Source: Nitrososphaerales archaeon (GTDB lineage: Archaea > Thermoproteota > Nitrososphaeria > Nitrososphaerales > JACPRH01). From it: 40,183 bases of DNA. The position numbers were made by a program, and so were the translations under genes. How positions within the stretch are numbered: the stretch's first letter is position 1; the number at the start of each line of letters is the position of its first letter. The stretch is taken from contig JASLOE010000005.1 in assembly GCA_030745655.1 (NCBI GenBank), forward strand, positions 1-40,183, given 5' to 3'. The notes below the pieces were generated by a model that worked only from the letters and a program-made list of their open reading frames with translations, was not told the origin of the DNA and searched no databases. This document shows, piece by piece, positions 19,726 to 29,016 of this stretch.

Positions 19726-19816
19726 CTTTATTCTTATGGATTAATCTATTGGCCTTTTATTAATGGAAAAATGAAGTACTTATAAAGAGATTTACTTCTC
19801 GCAGAAATAGTTAGAA

Positions 19817-21004
19817 TTGGTGAAGATGAAAGTTTCAGTTATAGGTCTCGGGAAGGCAGGTCTGCCTCTTGCGACAGTTATCGCTGATAGCGGTATTAAC
19901 GTAACTGGTATTGATATTGATTCTAAAAGGTGTGAATTGATCAATAGTGGAACAAATCCAATTAAAGAAGAACCAGGACTTCAAGAATTAATAAAGAAAC
20001 ATGGAGGGAAAAATCTGTTTGCCACATCTGAATATAATAATGCGGAAGATTGTGGAATTTTCATTGTTATTGTTCCGTTATTTTTAGATGAGAATAATAA
20101 TACAGATTTTTCTTCGTTAAAGAGTGTATTTACCAATATTGGGCATATTCTTAAGAAAGGAGACATTATAGTTTTAGAGACTTCAGTACCTCCAATGACT
20201 ACAGAAACCTTGGTGAAAAATTGGCTTGAAGAAGGGAGTAATTTGAAGCTTGGTGATTTTTATCTTGCAAATTCTCCTGAGCGAATTATGACAGGTTCAA
20301 GCATATCTAGATTACGGGAATTTCCGAAAGTGATAGGTGGTGTTGATAAGGAAAGTGGACAAAAAGCGTATGATGTCTATAAACTATTTATTCCTAATCT
20401 GCATCTTGTTTCGTCTGCTAAGGTAGCTGAATTTATCAAAATTATTGAAGGATGTTATAGAGATAACAATATTGCTTTAGCTAATGAATTGTATAAGATT
20501 TCAAATGAATTGGGGCTAGACTTTTTTGAGGCAAGAGAGTGGGCTAACCATGATTATTGTGATATTCATTTACCTTCCACAGGTGCAGGAGGACATTGTA
20601 TTCCTCTTTATCCGTGGTTTTTGATAAAAGAAATGGAGAAGAAAGGTAAAAATCTTGATGTTAAGTTACTTAGAACTTCTCGTGAAATAAATGATGAAAT
20701 GATAGAATTTTGGGCTAAGAAGATTATTCAAGAAGGAGACAAGTTGAAAAAACCAAATTCTAAAGTAAAAGTGTGTATTAATGGGATATCATATAGAAAA
20801 GGAGTTAAAGAAGTTTATCATAGTCGTAATTTGGCTTTGACCAAACTTTTGGCGGATAAAGGAGTGGATGTTTTTGTTTATGACGAGTTATTCACAAAAG
20901 ATGAAGTGTTGAAATTGGGTTTAAAATGGGGAAATCCGGAAGAAGCCGATTTATTATTCGAACCATTTAAGTTAGTCTTGAGGGTTTCCAATCATGATTC
21001 ATAA
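19817..21004 (+). CDS. UDP-glucose/UDP-ManNAc-type nucleotide-sugar dehydrogenase
   Basis: VIGLGKAGLPLATVIADSG..VTGIDID; AEFIKIIEGCYRDNNIALANEL; GAGGHCIPLYPWF. Confidence 0.9.
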   Translation: MVKMKVSVIGLGKAGLPLATVIADSGINVTGIDIDSKRCELINSGTNPIKEEPGLQELIKKHGGKNLFATSEYNNAEDCGIFIVIVPLFLDENNNTDFSSLKSVFTNIGHILKKGDIIVLETSVPPMTTETLVKNWLEEGSNLKLGDFYLANSPERIMTGSSISRLREFPKVIGGVDKESGQKAYDVYKLFIPNLHLVSSAKVAEFIKIIEGCYRDNNIALANELYKISNELGLDFFEAREWANHDYCDIHLPSTGAGGHCIPLYPWFLIKEMEKKGKNLDVKLLRTSREINDEMIEFWAKKIIQEGDKLKKPNSKVKVCINGISYRKGVKEVYHSRNLALTKLLADKGVDVFVYDELFTKDEVLKLGLKWGNPEEADLLFEPFKLVLRVSNHDS

Positions 21005-21129
21005 GCCTGATGTTTAATGAATATCATTCAAGAAAATATTTTATAGCTTGCAGTCATTACACAATATTATTTTTTTGTCTAAAAAAAGGGAGCAATGATA
21101 ATACATAGAAGTGGCGCCCTGGCCGGGAT

Positions 21130-21159
21130 ATTCCGATGGCTTGAAATTTCCACCATCTT
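21130..21159 (-). other. Predicted tRNA-Asp T-loop intron
   Basis: 30 nt interrupting TTCAA|ATCCC with internal GATGG/CCATC pairing; boundary ambiguous by ~1 nt. Confidence 0.75.
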
Positions 21160-21204
21160 TTGAACCCGGGTCACAAGAGTGACAGTCTCGCATACTGGAC
21201 CGAA

Positions 21205-21242
21205 TTATACACGGCAATTATCTACGTTGGATCTTTGCCGCT
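21205..21242 (-). other. Predicted tRNA-Asp D-arm intron
   Basis: ~38 nt after tRNA nt 15 (same position as in tRNA-Val) with internal CGGCAA/TTGCCG pairing; exact boundary ambiguous because of the GTATA repeat. Confidence 0.72.
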
Positions 21243-21384
21243 CTATACTACCAGGGCGACGGCATCACTTTCTAATATATTCAATTAAATACTTTGGGTT
21301 TAAATAATTCAAATATTGAGTTTATAATTAGCTTATCAAAAAGTAAGATATATACACAGGATATTTACGGGTATAATACATCTT

Positions 21385-21483
21385 GGGCCCGTAGCTCAGC
21401 CAGGGAGAGCACCGGTGGGAAGAGAAATCTTCTCGGTGAAGCTTTTAACCCGGGTGTCCTGGGTTCAAATCCCGGCGGGCTCG
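21385..21483 (+). tRNA. tRNA-Lys(TTT) with a 25-nt intron in the anticodon stem
   Basis: GGGCCCGTAGCTCAGCCAGGGAGAGCACCGG[25 nt]GCTTTTAACCCGGGTGTCCTGGGTTCAAATCCCGGCGGGCTCG; spliced anticodon stem CCGGG/CCCGG, loop CTTTTAA. Confidence 0.88.
21416..21440 (+). other. Predicted tRNA-Lys intron (between positions 30 and 31)
   Basis: TGGGAAGAGAAATCTTCTCGGTGAA; internal hairpin GAAGA-GAAA-TCTTC. Confidence 0.75.
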
Positions 21484-21713
21484 CATCTTTCAAGTTCCAT
21501 TTATTAAATTAAAGGGCTCAAATCTATTATTCATCAACATTAGGCCACAGTTTCCATGGTTTCTTTGATTTCTAAAAAGCAGAATTAAAAAATCCGATTA
21601 CCAATTAACCAACTTCCAAATAAATCATACTTGAAAAGACACCGAAAGGATCATAATTTTCCATAATTTCAATATCTTTTAAGCCTGATTATCAGGTGAT
21701 TACGGGGATAGCT

Positions 21714-21989
21714 ATGGTAAACAAAATACAATGTGCACACATTTTAGTGGAAAAACAGAATCAAGCCCTTAAAATTATGGATAGAATTAGGAAAGGAGAA
21801 AAATTCGGAAAACTTGCGCGTGAACTATCGTTATGTCCTAGTGCAAAAAGAGAAGGAAATCTGGGTTATTTCGGGAGAGGCCAGATGGTAAATGAATTTG
21901 AGAGTACAGCGTTTAAGCTTCAAGTTGCAGAGATATCAGACCCTGTAAAAACAAAATTCGGATACCACATCATCAAAAGATTATCGTAA
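21714..21989 (+). CDS. Parvulin-type peptidyl-prolyl isomerase
   Basis: CAHILVEKQNQAL...FGKLARELSLCPSAKREGNLGYFGRGQMVNEFE..AFKL..GEISDPVKTKFGYHIIK-type parvulin domain; start at MVNK preferred. Confidence 0.94.
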   Translation: MVNKIQCAHILVEKQNQALKIMDRIRKGEKFGKLARELSLCPSAKREGNLGYFGRGQMVNEFESTAFKLQVAEISDPVKTKFGYHIIKRLS

Positions 21990-22048
21990 ATAAAAGAAAC
22001 TCAAATTCAATAAAAGCTAATTAAAAAACTGAAAAATGATTAAAAAGA

Positions 22049-23209
22049 TTATTTAATTGATAATAAAACATCATTTAGATCAGAAACAAATTCTTTAAGA
22101 TGTTTCGCTTTAGTATGAGGCATCACTAGAATTCTAATACAAGTTTGGCAAAGAGACAATATCCATCCTTTCTTTAAGAGCTTGTCAACTACCAATTTAT
22201 CATCTACACCTGAGCAAGTAAACCCAATGATGTTCATTGTGGGCTTGATTATTACTTGAGTTCTATCCAACTTTCTTAATTCTTCGTAAAGCATTGCAGT
22301 ATTCTCAATGCATTTCTTCACTATTGATCTGTACCCGCTTCTTCCAAGACTTTTCATAGCTGTCCAGACAGCAATTGATGGAGCAGCAGGCCTTGTGCCT
22401 TGAAGAGTTGTTAGATTCACTTTACCTAAACCTATGTAATCAACTGATCTATTTATTATAGAAAGAAATGACGTATCTCTAAACAGAATACCTCCTGCTG
22501 GAATGGGACACAACCCCATCTTATGAGGATCAATAGTTATTGATTTAACACCAGGAGCCTCAAAATCAAAAACTCCTTCATAAAGTCCTAGATCTTTTAG
22601 AAATGGAATTACAAACCCTCCAAATGCAGCATCAACATGCAAGAATACATCATTTTCAAGAGATATATCTGAGAGTTTAGGTATATCATCCACAGTTCCC
22701 AAAAGTGTAGAGCCTGCAATCCCGATTATGGCAAGTGTTTGTCGATTAATTTCATTTTCAACTTCAGATGTATCTATTTTGAATTCGTTCGTTAAAGGTA
22801 CTTCAACGAGTTTTAATCCAAGAATATCAGCCGCTCGTTCAAATGAATAATGTGCCGAAATAGGGAGGATAACTTCATTTTTTCCGTTATTGCATTGCTT
22901 TTTGGCAACCCAGAGTGCTGTGATGTTCGCTTCAGTTCCACCTGAAACAATGTGGCCTGCTGCATGAGAATTTGAAAGAAGAACCCCCAGCATGGAAATG
23001 ACTTCTTTCTCGAGATTTGATGAACCTGGAAAAAGGAATTCATCCCCAAGATTCTTTTCCAATGCAATAGAATAGGTCTTCTTAGATATTTCAAGAGGAT
23101 TAGTGCACATAGAGGCTAAAATTTTACCTGAACTGTATTTTTGGTCCTCGTATAATCTCTTTTGTAAGATTTTAAGAATTTTTTCTTCACTAAATCCTTT
23201 TTCTTGCAT
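22049..23209 (-). CDS. mfnA: PLP-dependent L-tyrosine/L-aspartate decarboxylase (MfnA type)
   Basis: SGGTEANITALWVAKK, HVDAAFGGFVIPF, SITIDPHKMGLCPIPAGGILFRD. Confidence 0.9.
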   Translation of the reverse strand: MQEKGFSEEKILKILQKRLYEDQKYSSGKILASMCTNPLEISKKTYSIALEKNLGDEFLFPGSSNLEKEVISMLGVLLSNSHAAGHIVSGGTEANITALWVAKKQCNNGKNEVILPISAHYSFERAADILGLKLVEVPLTNEFKIDTSEVENEINRQTLAIIGIAGSTLLGTVDDIPKLSDISLENDVFLHVDAAFGGFVIPFLKDLGLYEGVFDFEAPGVKSITIDPHKMGLCPIPAGGILFRDTSFLSIINRSVDYIGLGKVNLTTLQGTRPAAPSIAVWTAMKSLGRSGYRSIVKKCIENTAMLYEELRKLDRTQVIIKPTMNIIGFTCSGVDDKLVVDKLLKKGWILSLCQTCIRILVMPHTKAKHLKEFVSDLNDVLLSIK

Positions 23210-23244
23210 TGAATCTTAACATCCTATTCTTAAGTTAGGAATAA

Positions 23245-24210
23245 TTAACTTTTTTCCACCAAAACTTCTGCACCACTATTATCTGCTTGAGTGTAAAATG
23301 CGTAACCGCCAAAATTAGAATCTAAAAAGTTCTGAACCTTTTCAAATAGCTTTTTTGCTTCGGCTCTTCCTTCCACCAATCCATAAACTGTTGGTCCCCA
23401 AGAACTCTGTCCAGCACCATATGCCCCTTCATCAAGTAAGAATTTCACTGTCTCTGATACTGGTCCTCCTGCAAACTTACCTCCTTGCACACTGCTGAAA
23501 TTTTCTCCGGTCATAATTTGAAAATCAGTAAATGCGGATCCAAATCTAGAAATATCATGTTCTAGAAGTGCAGGAATCATCTTCATTAATAGAAGTCTAC
23601 ACATTTTTCCCACGAGTTCAGTCGGAGCCGAAGGTAGTTTTTCAAATGCACGGCATTCATCTTTTCCACTTATCCCTTTTTTTATCCTAGGAAGTCCCAC
23701 TACCATAAACCAATCTTCAGGGAATTCATGTCTGACTATAATTGGCGGAGCATTATTCTTTCTTTTTTCGTCAGTAGATTTTCCTCCATCAACTATGAAG
23801 CCTCCCATTTCAAAAGCTGCAGTTCCTATTCCAGATACACTTCCCCGACCTAAGATTTCAGATAAATGATTGATAGGAGCTTTAAAATTAAAGAGCTCAG
23901 ATAGACCTAAAGCTATAGCAAGTTCGAGTTGAGTTCCAGAACCAAGTCCTACATGGGATGGGATAGTCTGCAACACTTTGATTTGGCAGAGTTCATCAAT
24001 TCTGAAGTGATCTAATATTCTTTCAGCAGTGTTCTTAACACGTTCCTGATATTCTCCTTCAATAACCATGTTTGTTGATTCAGAGAATTCTACTATTGCA
24101 TTTGGTTGTTTAATAGACAATCCAATTGAACCAAACATCCTGCCTAATTCTCCATTTACATCAATAATTCCCAAATGAAGTCTCGAAGGAGTCTTGACTT
24201 TGACTTTCAT
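23245..24210 (-). CDS. Beta-ribofuranosylaminobenzene 5'-phosphate synthase (canonical-looking paralogue 2)
   Basis: TPSRLHLGIIDVNGELGRMFGSIGLSI; PSHVGLGSGTQLELAIALGL; GRGSVSGIGTAAFEMGGFIVDGG. Confidence 0.92.
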   Translation of the reverse strand: MKVKVKTPSRLHLGIIDVNGELGRMFGSIGLSIKQPNAIVEFSESTNMVIEGEYQERVKNTAERILDHFRIDELCQIKVLQTIPSHVGLGSGTQLELAIALGLSELFNFKAPINHLSEILGRGSVSGIGTAAFEMGGFIVDGGKSTDEKRKNNAPPIIVRHEFPEDWFMVVGLPRIKKGISGKDECRAFEKLPSAPTELVGKMCRLLLMKMIPALLEHDISRFGSAFTDFQIMTGENFSSVQGGKFAGGPVSETVKFLLDEGAYGAGQSSWGPTVYGLVEGRAEAKKLFEKVQNFLDSNFGGYAFYTQADNSGAEVLVEKS

Positions 24211-24863
24211 CTTTTTTTAGTCCACTTTTTTATTCGGGTTTGTATATCGGACATAATTTCTGAATAGATTGAATTTGGAGCAACTCTATTTACAATTTTG
24301 GCGTAATGATTCACTAAATCTACAAGTTCTTTTGCTTTTTTCTCTTCACCAGACACTATGAAAACCTCTATTCTGGTTGCATGAATTATACTTTCAATTA
24401 CCGCTGATTTGGCTCTATGATAAACTTGAAGTGAATTCTTTTTAGATTCAGTAATCTTCTGTACTCTACATAAAATCTCTGCTTTTTCACCAGACCCTGT
24501 TAGATTAGTGACCTTGAATTCAATAAATGCATCAGTGTTCCGTAAATATGGTGCATCAATTTTGGATGCGTGTGTAAACCAGTCTTTTGGTAATTTATTT
24601 CCAGGATTTACATCTTTGAACACTGTTCTATGAAACAAAATTGGATCTGATGTAATGTTTACAACACCACATTTCTTTTCTTTAAGGTTCATGTATGTTT
24701 TCGTTGTTTTGTATATAGATAATGTAAAATGTTTTTCATCTTCAGAAGATACTCCCATTGGGGCTGCTATAGGATTCTGATGTTTATCAAAAGTTGAAAC
24801 TATCGTTTCAACTATTCCATTTCTTACGAACCCTATCTTAGCAAGCTCATCTGAGGGAAGCAA
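24207..24863 (-). CDS. DUF447 family (flavin-reductase-like fold) protein
   Basis: NGIVETIVSTFDKHQNPIAAPMGV; 4-nt overlap with the RFAP synthase gene. Confidence 0.85.
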   Translation of the reverse strand: MLPSDELAKIGFVRNGIVETIVSTFDKHQNPIAAPMGVSSEDEKHFTLSIYKTTKTYMNLKEKKCGVVNITSDPILFHRTVFKDVNPGNKLPKDWFTHASKIDAPYLRNTDAFIEFKVTNLTGSGEKAEILCRVQKITESKKNSLQVYHRAKSAVIESIIHATRIEVFIVSGEEKKAKELVDLVNHYAKIVNRVAPNSIYSEIMSDIQTRIKKWTKKR

Positions 24864-24935
24864 TACGGCGGTAACTATCTATAATGATATATAAGGAAAG
24901 ATATTTGCATGATAAATAACATCTAACATCAAAAA

Positions 24936-25835
24936 GTGATTTTAATGACTCAGCTAAAAGTTTGGCTCCAGATTGTTAGACTCAAATTTCTATCAGCTTC
25001 TATTATAGCCGTCACATCTGGTCTCACAATATCTTATGGACGATTCGGTCTAATTAACCCGTTTCTAGCTGCTTTAACATATCTAGGGGTTATCTCTCTC
25101 CACATCAGTGTAGATTTACTAAATGACTATTTTGACTATAAAAGTGGAATAGATCTAATCACTACACGAACCCCTTTCAGTGGAGGAACGGGTGTTCTTC
25201 CTGCTGGTCTTCTTGCTCCTTTAAGTGTGTATAAAGCTGGAATCTTCTTTCTAGTTGGAGGTATAATCATAGGTCTTTATCTCACGTTAACCCAGAGCTT
25301 CTTAATCTTGCCAATATTAGCTTTCGCTGCTATTTCAACCTACTTCTATTCTACGCGGCTCATAGCATGGGGTGTAGGTGAACTCCTCTTAGTTTTTAAA
25401 GGTGCATTCATCGTATTGGGAACATATCTAGTTCAGACTATCAGATTGGATTTTGAACCATTCTATGTAGGACTTATATTCGGAACTCTATCCACTTCTG
25501 TTCTATTTATCAACGAGTTTCCAGACTATGATGCAGACAAAGCCAAGGGACGAAAGAACATTGTAGTACGTCTTGGAAAGCAGAGAGCAGCTGCCTTTCA
25601 CAAATTCTTTCATATTGTTTCTTATTCTATGATAATACTAGGTGTAGCTCTAAAAATAATTCCTGTTTTAGCGTTGCTATCACTTCTAATTCTTCCTTTA
25701 ATTGTAAGAGTGGCAAAAGGGTTGAAAGAAAATTATGGGAATTCTAATAAACTGATTCCGCATATGGCTATAACTTCTCACATAGCACGTCTAATCGGGA
25801 TTATTATTATGATAAGCTACCTTTTCCCGATCTAA
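24936..25835 (+). CDS. UbiA/MenA-family prenyltransferase (probable MqnP role)
   Basis: NDYFDYKSGIDLITTRTPFSGGTGVLPAG and DYDADKAKGRKNIVVRLGKQ motifs; next to mqn genes. Confidence 0.9.
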   Translation: MILMTQLKVWLQIVRLKFLSASIIAVTSGLTISYGRFGLINPFLAALTYLGVISLHISVDLLNDYFDYKSGIDLITTRTPFSGGTGVLPAGLLAPLSVYKAGIFFLVGGIIIGLYLTLTQSFLILPILAFAAISTYFYSTRLIAWGVGELLLVFKGAFIVLGTYLVQTIRLDFEPFYVGLIFGTLSTSVLFINEFPDYDADKAKGRKNIVVRLGKQRAAAFHKFFHIVSYSMIILGVALKIIPVLALLSLLILPLIVRVAKGLKENYGNSNKLIPHMAITSHIARLIGIIIMISYLFPI

Positions 25836-27295
25836 TCCGTAGAATCTTCTGTTATTCCATATTCTTTCCACTTAGAGTCAACAAGTTTCTCTGTCTCTTG
25901 GTCTGGTTTCACGACCTCTTGCCATGCCCTAGCGAACCCTTCCTCTTTCCACTTCACTGTAGCATCTATTCCAAGTTTAGACCCTAAATTTACCAAATGA
26001 GATGCTGGGTCTAGTGTATCGGTGGGAACATTATCCAGAATCAAAGTATCGCGCTTTGGATCAGTCCTTGTGGTTACTGCCCAAATAACTTCATTAATAT
26101 CATGAACGTTAATGTTATTGTCCACCACTACTATCATTTTTGTTAACATAAATTGGCCAAGACCCCATAGTCCCATCATAACTTTCCTTGCTTGACCAGG
26201 GTATCTCTTCTTTATTGCGACTATAGCTAATCCATGGAACCATCCGGCGGCAGGCATATTGACGTCCACAACTTCAGGCTGGAAGACTTGAATAAGAGGA
26301 AGAAACGATCTTTCAATTACTTTTCCTATATATGCGTCCTCAAGTATTGGTTTACCCACAACTGTAGTCAAATAAACTGGTTTTTCCCTTCGCATAACTC
26401 CTGTTAAGTGAAATAAAGGATAGAGGTCGGGAGCAGTATAGTAACCTGTATGGTCTCCGAATGGACCTTCAACTCTCATATTTTCAGGATCAACATAACC
26501 TTCCAAAACAATCTCGGCATTGGCTGGAACTTCAAGATCAATTGTTTTACATTTGGTTAACATAACTCCTTTCTTTCTCATGATTCCTGCGAAAAGGAAC
26601 TTATCCAAACCTTCAGGAACTGGAGCAACAGCTGAATAGATGGTGGCTGGGTCAGCACCAATAATCACCGCTACCTCTATCTTCCGATTTTCTTCTTGAG
26701 CCATCTTGAAGTGTTGTGCACCTCGTTTGTGTATCTGCCAATGCATACCTGCTGTTTTATCATCATAAATCTGCATCCTGTAGACACCAATATTTCGAAT
26801 TTCAGTTTCAGGATTCTTTGTCAATACAAGTCCAAATGTAATGAAACGACTGGCATCTTTGGGCCAAGTTTTAAGGGCTGGAAGGAAGGACAAGGTAGGA
26901 GAATCAGTTTCAATAATCTGATTTACTGGACCTTTTTTAACAATCTTAGGAGCAAATCCTGCCATTTCAGCCAATCGTGGGAGTGCACTGACCTTTCCCA
27001 AGATGCCGGATGGCATTTTCTGCGTAAGAATATCGGTAAGTCTTGATCCTATCTTCTCGAAGTTATCTGTATCAAGAGATATCTTCATTCTATTCATAGT
27101 ACCGAAGGCGTTTCCAAGTACGGGCATATCGAAACCTTTGACATTTTCAAATAAAATTGCTGGGCCTTTATTGTACATTACTCTCCTTAGAATTTCAGCC
27201 ATCTCTAGATCGACATTAACCTCAGTTGAAATTCTTCGAAGATTGTCTTTTTTCTCAAGTACATTGATAAAGTCACATAAGTTGTCAAAGACCAT
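25832..27295 (-). CDS. UbiD-family decarboxylase (probable MqnL role)
   Basis: IGVYRMQIYDDKTAGMHWQIHKRGAQHF; EGPFGDHTGYYT; RTDPKRDTLILDNVPTDTLDP. Confidence 0.94.
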   Translation of the reverse strand: MVFDNLCDFINVLEKKDNLRRISTEVNVDLEMAEILRRVMYNKGPAILFENVKGFDMPVLGNAFGTMNRMKISLDTDNFEKIGSRLTDILTQKMPSGILGKVSALPRLAEMAGFAPKIVKKGPVNQIIETDSPTLSFLPALKTWPKDASRFITFGLVLTKNPETEIRNIGVYRMQIYDDKTAGMHWQIHKRGAQHFKMAQEENRKIEVAVIIGADPATIYSAVAPVPEGLDKFLFAGIMRKKGVMLTKCKTIDLEVPANAEIVLEGYVDPENMRVEGPFGDHTGYYTAPDLYPLFHLTGVMRREKPVYLTTVVGKPILEDAYIGKVIERSFLPLIQVFQPEVVDVNMPAAGWFHGLAIVAIKKRYPGQARKVMMGLWGLGQFMLTKMIVVVDNNINVHDINEVIWAVTTRTDPKRDTLILDNVPTDTLDPASHLVNLGSKLGIDATVKWKEEGFARAWQEVVKPDQETEKLVDSKWKEYGITEDSTD

Positions 27296-27401
27296 GTTTT
27301 TTCACTTAAATCGATATGATAGATATGGTTAATATAAGGGTTCACTGAATTGGCATAAGAGGAAGTGTAAATTCTTTAGGTATATACGGGGGTGCTGATG
27401 T

Positions 27402-28133
27402 ATGGATCAGAAAACAGGTGGACTTAATGAAGAATGGGATAAAGTTATAGATGTATTATCTCAGATAATCCCTGTCTATGATCGGGTCAACCACTTCATA
27501 TCATTTGGTAAAGACTTAGTTTATAGAAGAGAGGGAATTTTGAAGACCGTTAAATCAAATGACATAGTCTTGGATGCAGGTGCTGGTCCTGGAGTTATGA
27601 GTCAGATACTCTTGCAATCCGTACAGGATACAGGGAATTTGGTGATGCTTGACCCACTGAAGGTTATGCTTTCTCAGGCACGAAGGCGTATTGTAGACAA
27701 AAGTATTCATTTTTCTCTCGGGATATTTGAGAATCTTCCCTTTAGAGATAAGAGTTTTGATGTTGTGATGACAGGTTTTTCCTTAAGAGATGCTGGGAAT
27801 CTCCATTTTGCTGTGACAGAAATACATAGAGTTTTGAAGGACGGAGGCAGTTTTCTTATTGTTGATCTTGGGAAACCGAATAATCGATTTTTTCGGTGGA
27901 TAACCGGTATACATTGGAGATATCTCGTTGGGCTACTAGGGTTTATTGCAGCTGGGAGAAAAGGTTTACTTTTCACTACTCTTTATACAACTTACAAGAA
28001 GCTTCTCACCAACGAAGAGCAGAAGAACCTTCTTGAAGAAATTTTTTCTGAAGTATCCTTTCAGACCAGAATGTTAGGTGGAGTAGTAATCGTGAAATGT
28101 AAGAAGACTGAATCAAATACAATAAATCTTTAA
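27402..28133 (+). CDS. UbiE/MenG-type demethylmenaquinone methyltransferase
   Basis: IPVYDRVNHFISFGKDLVYRR; VLDAGAGPGVMSQ; FDVVMTGFSLRDAGNLHFAVTEIHRVLKDGG. Confidence 0.9.
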   Translation: MDQKTGGLNEEWDKVIDVLSQIIPVYDRVNHFISFGKDLVYRREGILKTVKSNDIVLDAGAGPGVMSQILLQSVQDTGNLVMLDPLKVMLSQARRRIVDKSIHFSLGIFENLPFRDKSFDVVMTGFSLRDAGNLHFAVTEIHRVLKDGGSFLIVDLGKPNNRFFRWITGIHWRYLVGLLGFIAAGRKGLLFTTLYTTYKKLLTNEEQKNLLEEIFSEVSFQTRMLGGVVIVKCKKTESNTINL

Positions 28134-28158
28134 AGACATTTGGTTTTCAAGTCCATAT

Positions 28159-28983
28159 ATGAAAGTGCGAATTGGCCGTAGTCCTGATGCTGATGATGCC
28201 TTCATGTATTATGCTCTAGTGAAGGATAAAGTAAATATGAAAAATGTGGAATTAACTCACATAGTTGAGGATATTGAAAGTTTGAATCAACGATCCCGCG
28301 CTGCAGAATTGGAGGTTACAGCTATATCTGCGAATGCTTACGGATATGTAAGCGACAAGTATTATATTCTTAGTGTAGGTAGCAGTCAAGGAATAGGGTA
28401 TGGTCCAATTCTAGTTGCACGTAACGATATTCCTCTAGACGAAATTCCAAATAAAACGATAGCTATACCTGGAAAATTAACTACTGCCAATCTCGTACTC
28501 AAGATGGCTCTTGGTGACGTTAATGTCGTGGAGATGAGCTTCGATAAAATAATTGGAGCTGTTGTTAGGGGTGATATTGACGTAGGTTTAGTTATCCATG
28601 AAGGTCAGATCACTCATAAACAGCATAATTTGACCAATATTTTAGATTTAGGAAAGTGGTGGGATAAAGAGACAGGGGGTCAACCTCTTCCGCTTGGATT
28701 AGATGTATCCAGAAAGGATTTAGGGATAGAGTTTGCTCGTGACTTTAGGGACGTTCTTAGAAATTCCATTCGTTATGCCTTTGATCATAAAGAAGATGCA
28801 CTTGACTACGCTATGCAATACGCTAGAGACATACCGCGCGATATAGTTGAACGCTTTGTCTATATGTATGTAAATGATTTGACCTTAAATATGGGTGAAA
28901 CGGGAGAGCAAGCTCTTAAGACATTATTTGATCGTGCTTCTAAGCAAGGGCTTTTACCATCTATTTCGCTAGAATTTATATGA
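28159..28983 (+). CDS. mqnD: 1,4-dihydroxy-6-naphthoate synthase MqnD
   Basis: GRSPDADDAFMYYAL N-terminus; GLVIHEGQITH; PLPLGLDVSRKDLG. Confidence 0.9.
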   Translation: MKVRIGRSPDADDAFMYYALVKDKVNMKNVELTHIVEDIESLNQRSRAAELEVTAISANAYGYVSDKYYILSVGSSQGIGYGPILVARNDIPLDEIPNKTIAIPGKLTTANLVLKMALGDVNVVEMSFDKIIGAVVRGDIDVGLVIHEGQITHKQHNLTNILDLGKWWDKETGGQPLPLGLDVSRKDLGIEFARDFRDVLRNSIRYAFDHKEDALDYAMQYARDIPRDIVERFVYMYVNDLTLNMGETGEQALKTLFDRASKQGLLPSISLEFI

Positions 28984-29016
28984 TATTTTCCTATGAAGTT
29001 TTCACGTCTAGTAGAT

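Larger units (their letters stand above)
21115..21257 (-). tRNA. tRNA-Asp(GTC) with two non-canonical introns (D-arm and T-loop)
   Basis: Reverse complement GCCCTGGTAGTATAG[38 nt]TTCGGTCCAGTATGCGAGACTGTCACTCTTGTGACCCGGGTTCAA[30 nt]ATCCCGGCCAGGGCG; spliced length 75 nt; anticodon loop CTGTCAC. Confidence 0.85.

Noticed and set aside
21294-21512. 72-aa ORF in the supplied track
   Set aside because: Runs straight through the tRNA-Lys gene; spurious
25832-25835. 4-nt convergent overlap of the UbiA- and UbiD-type gene stops
   Set aside because: Compact-genome arrangement, not unusual on its own
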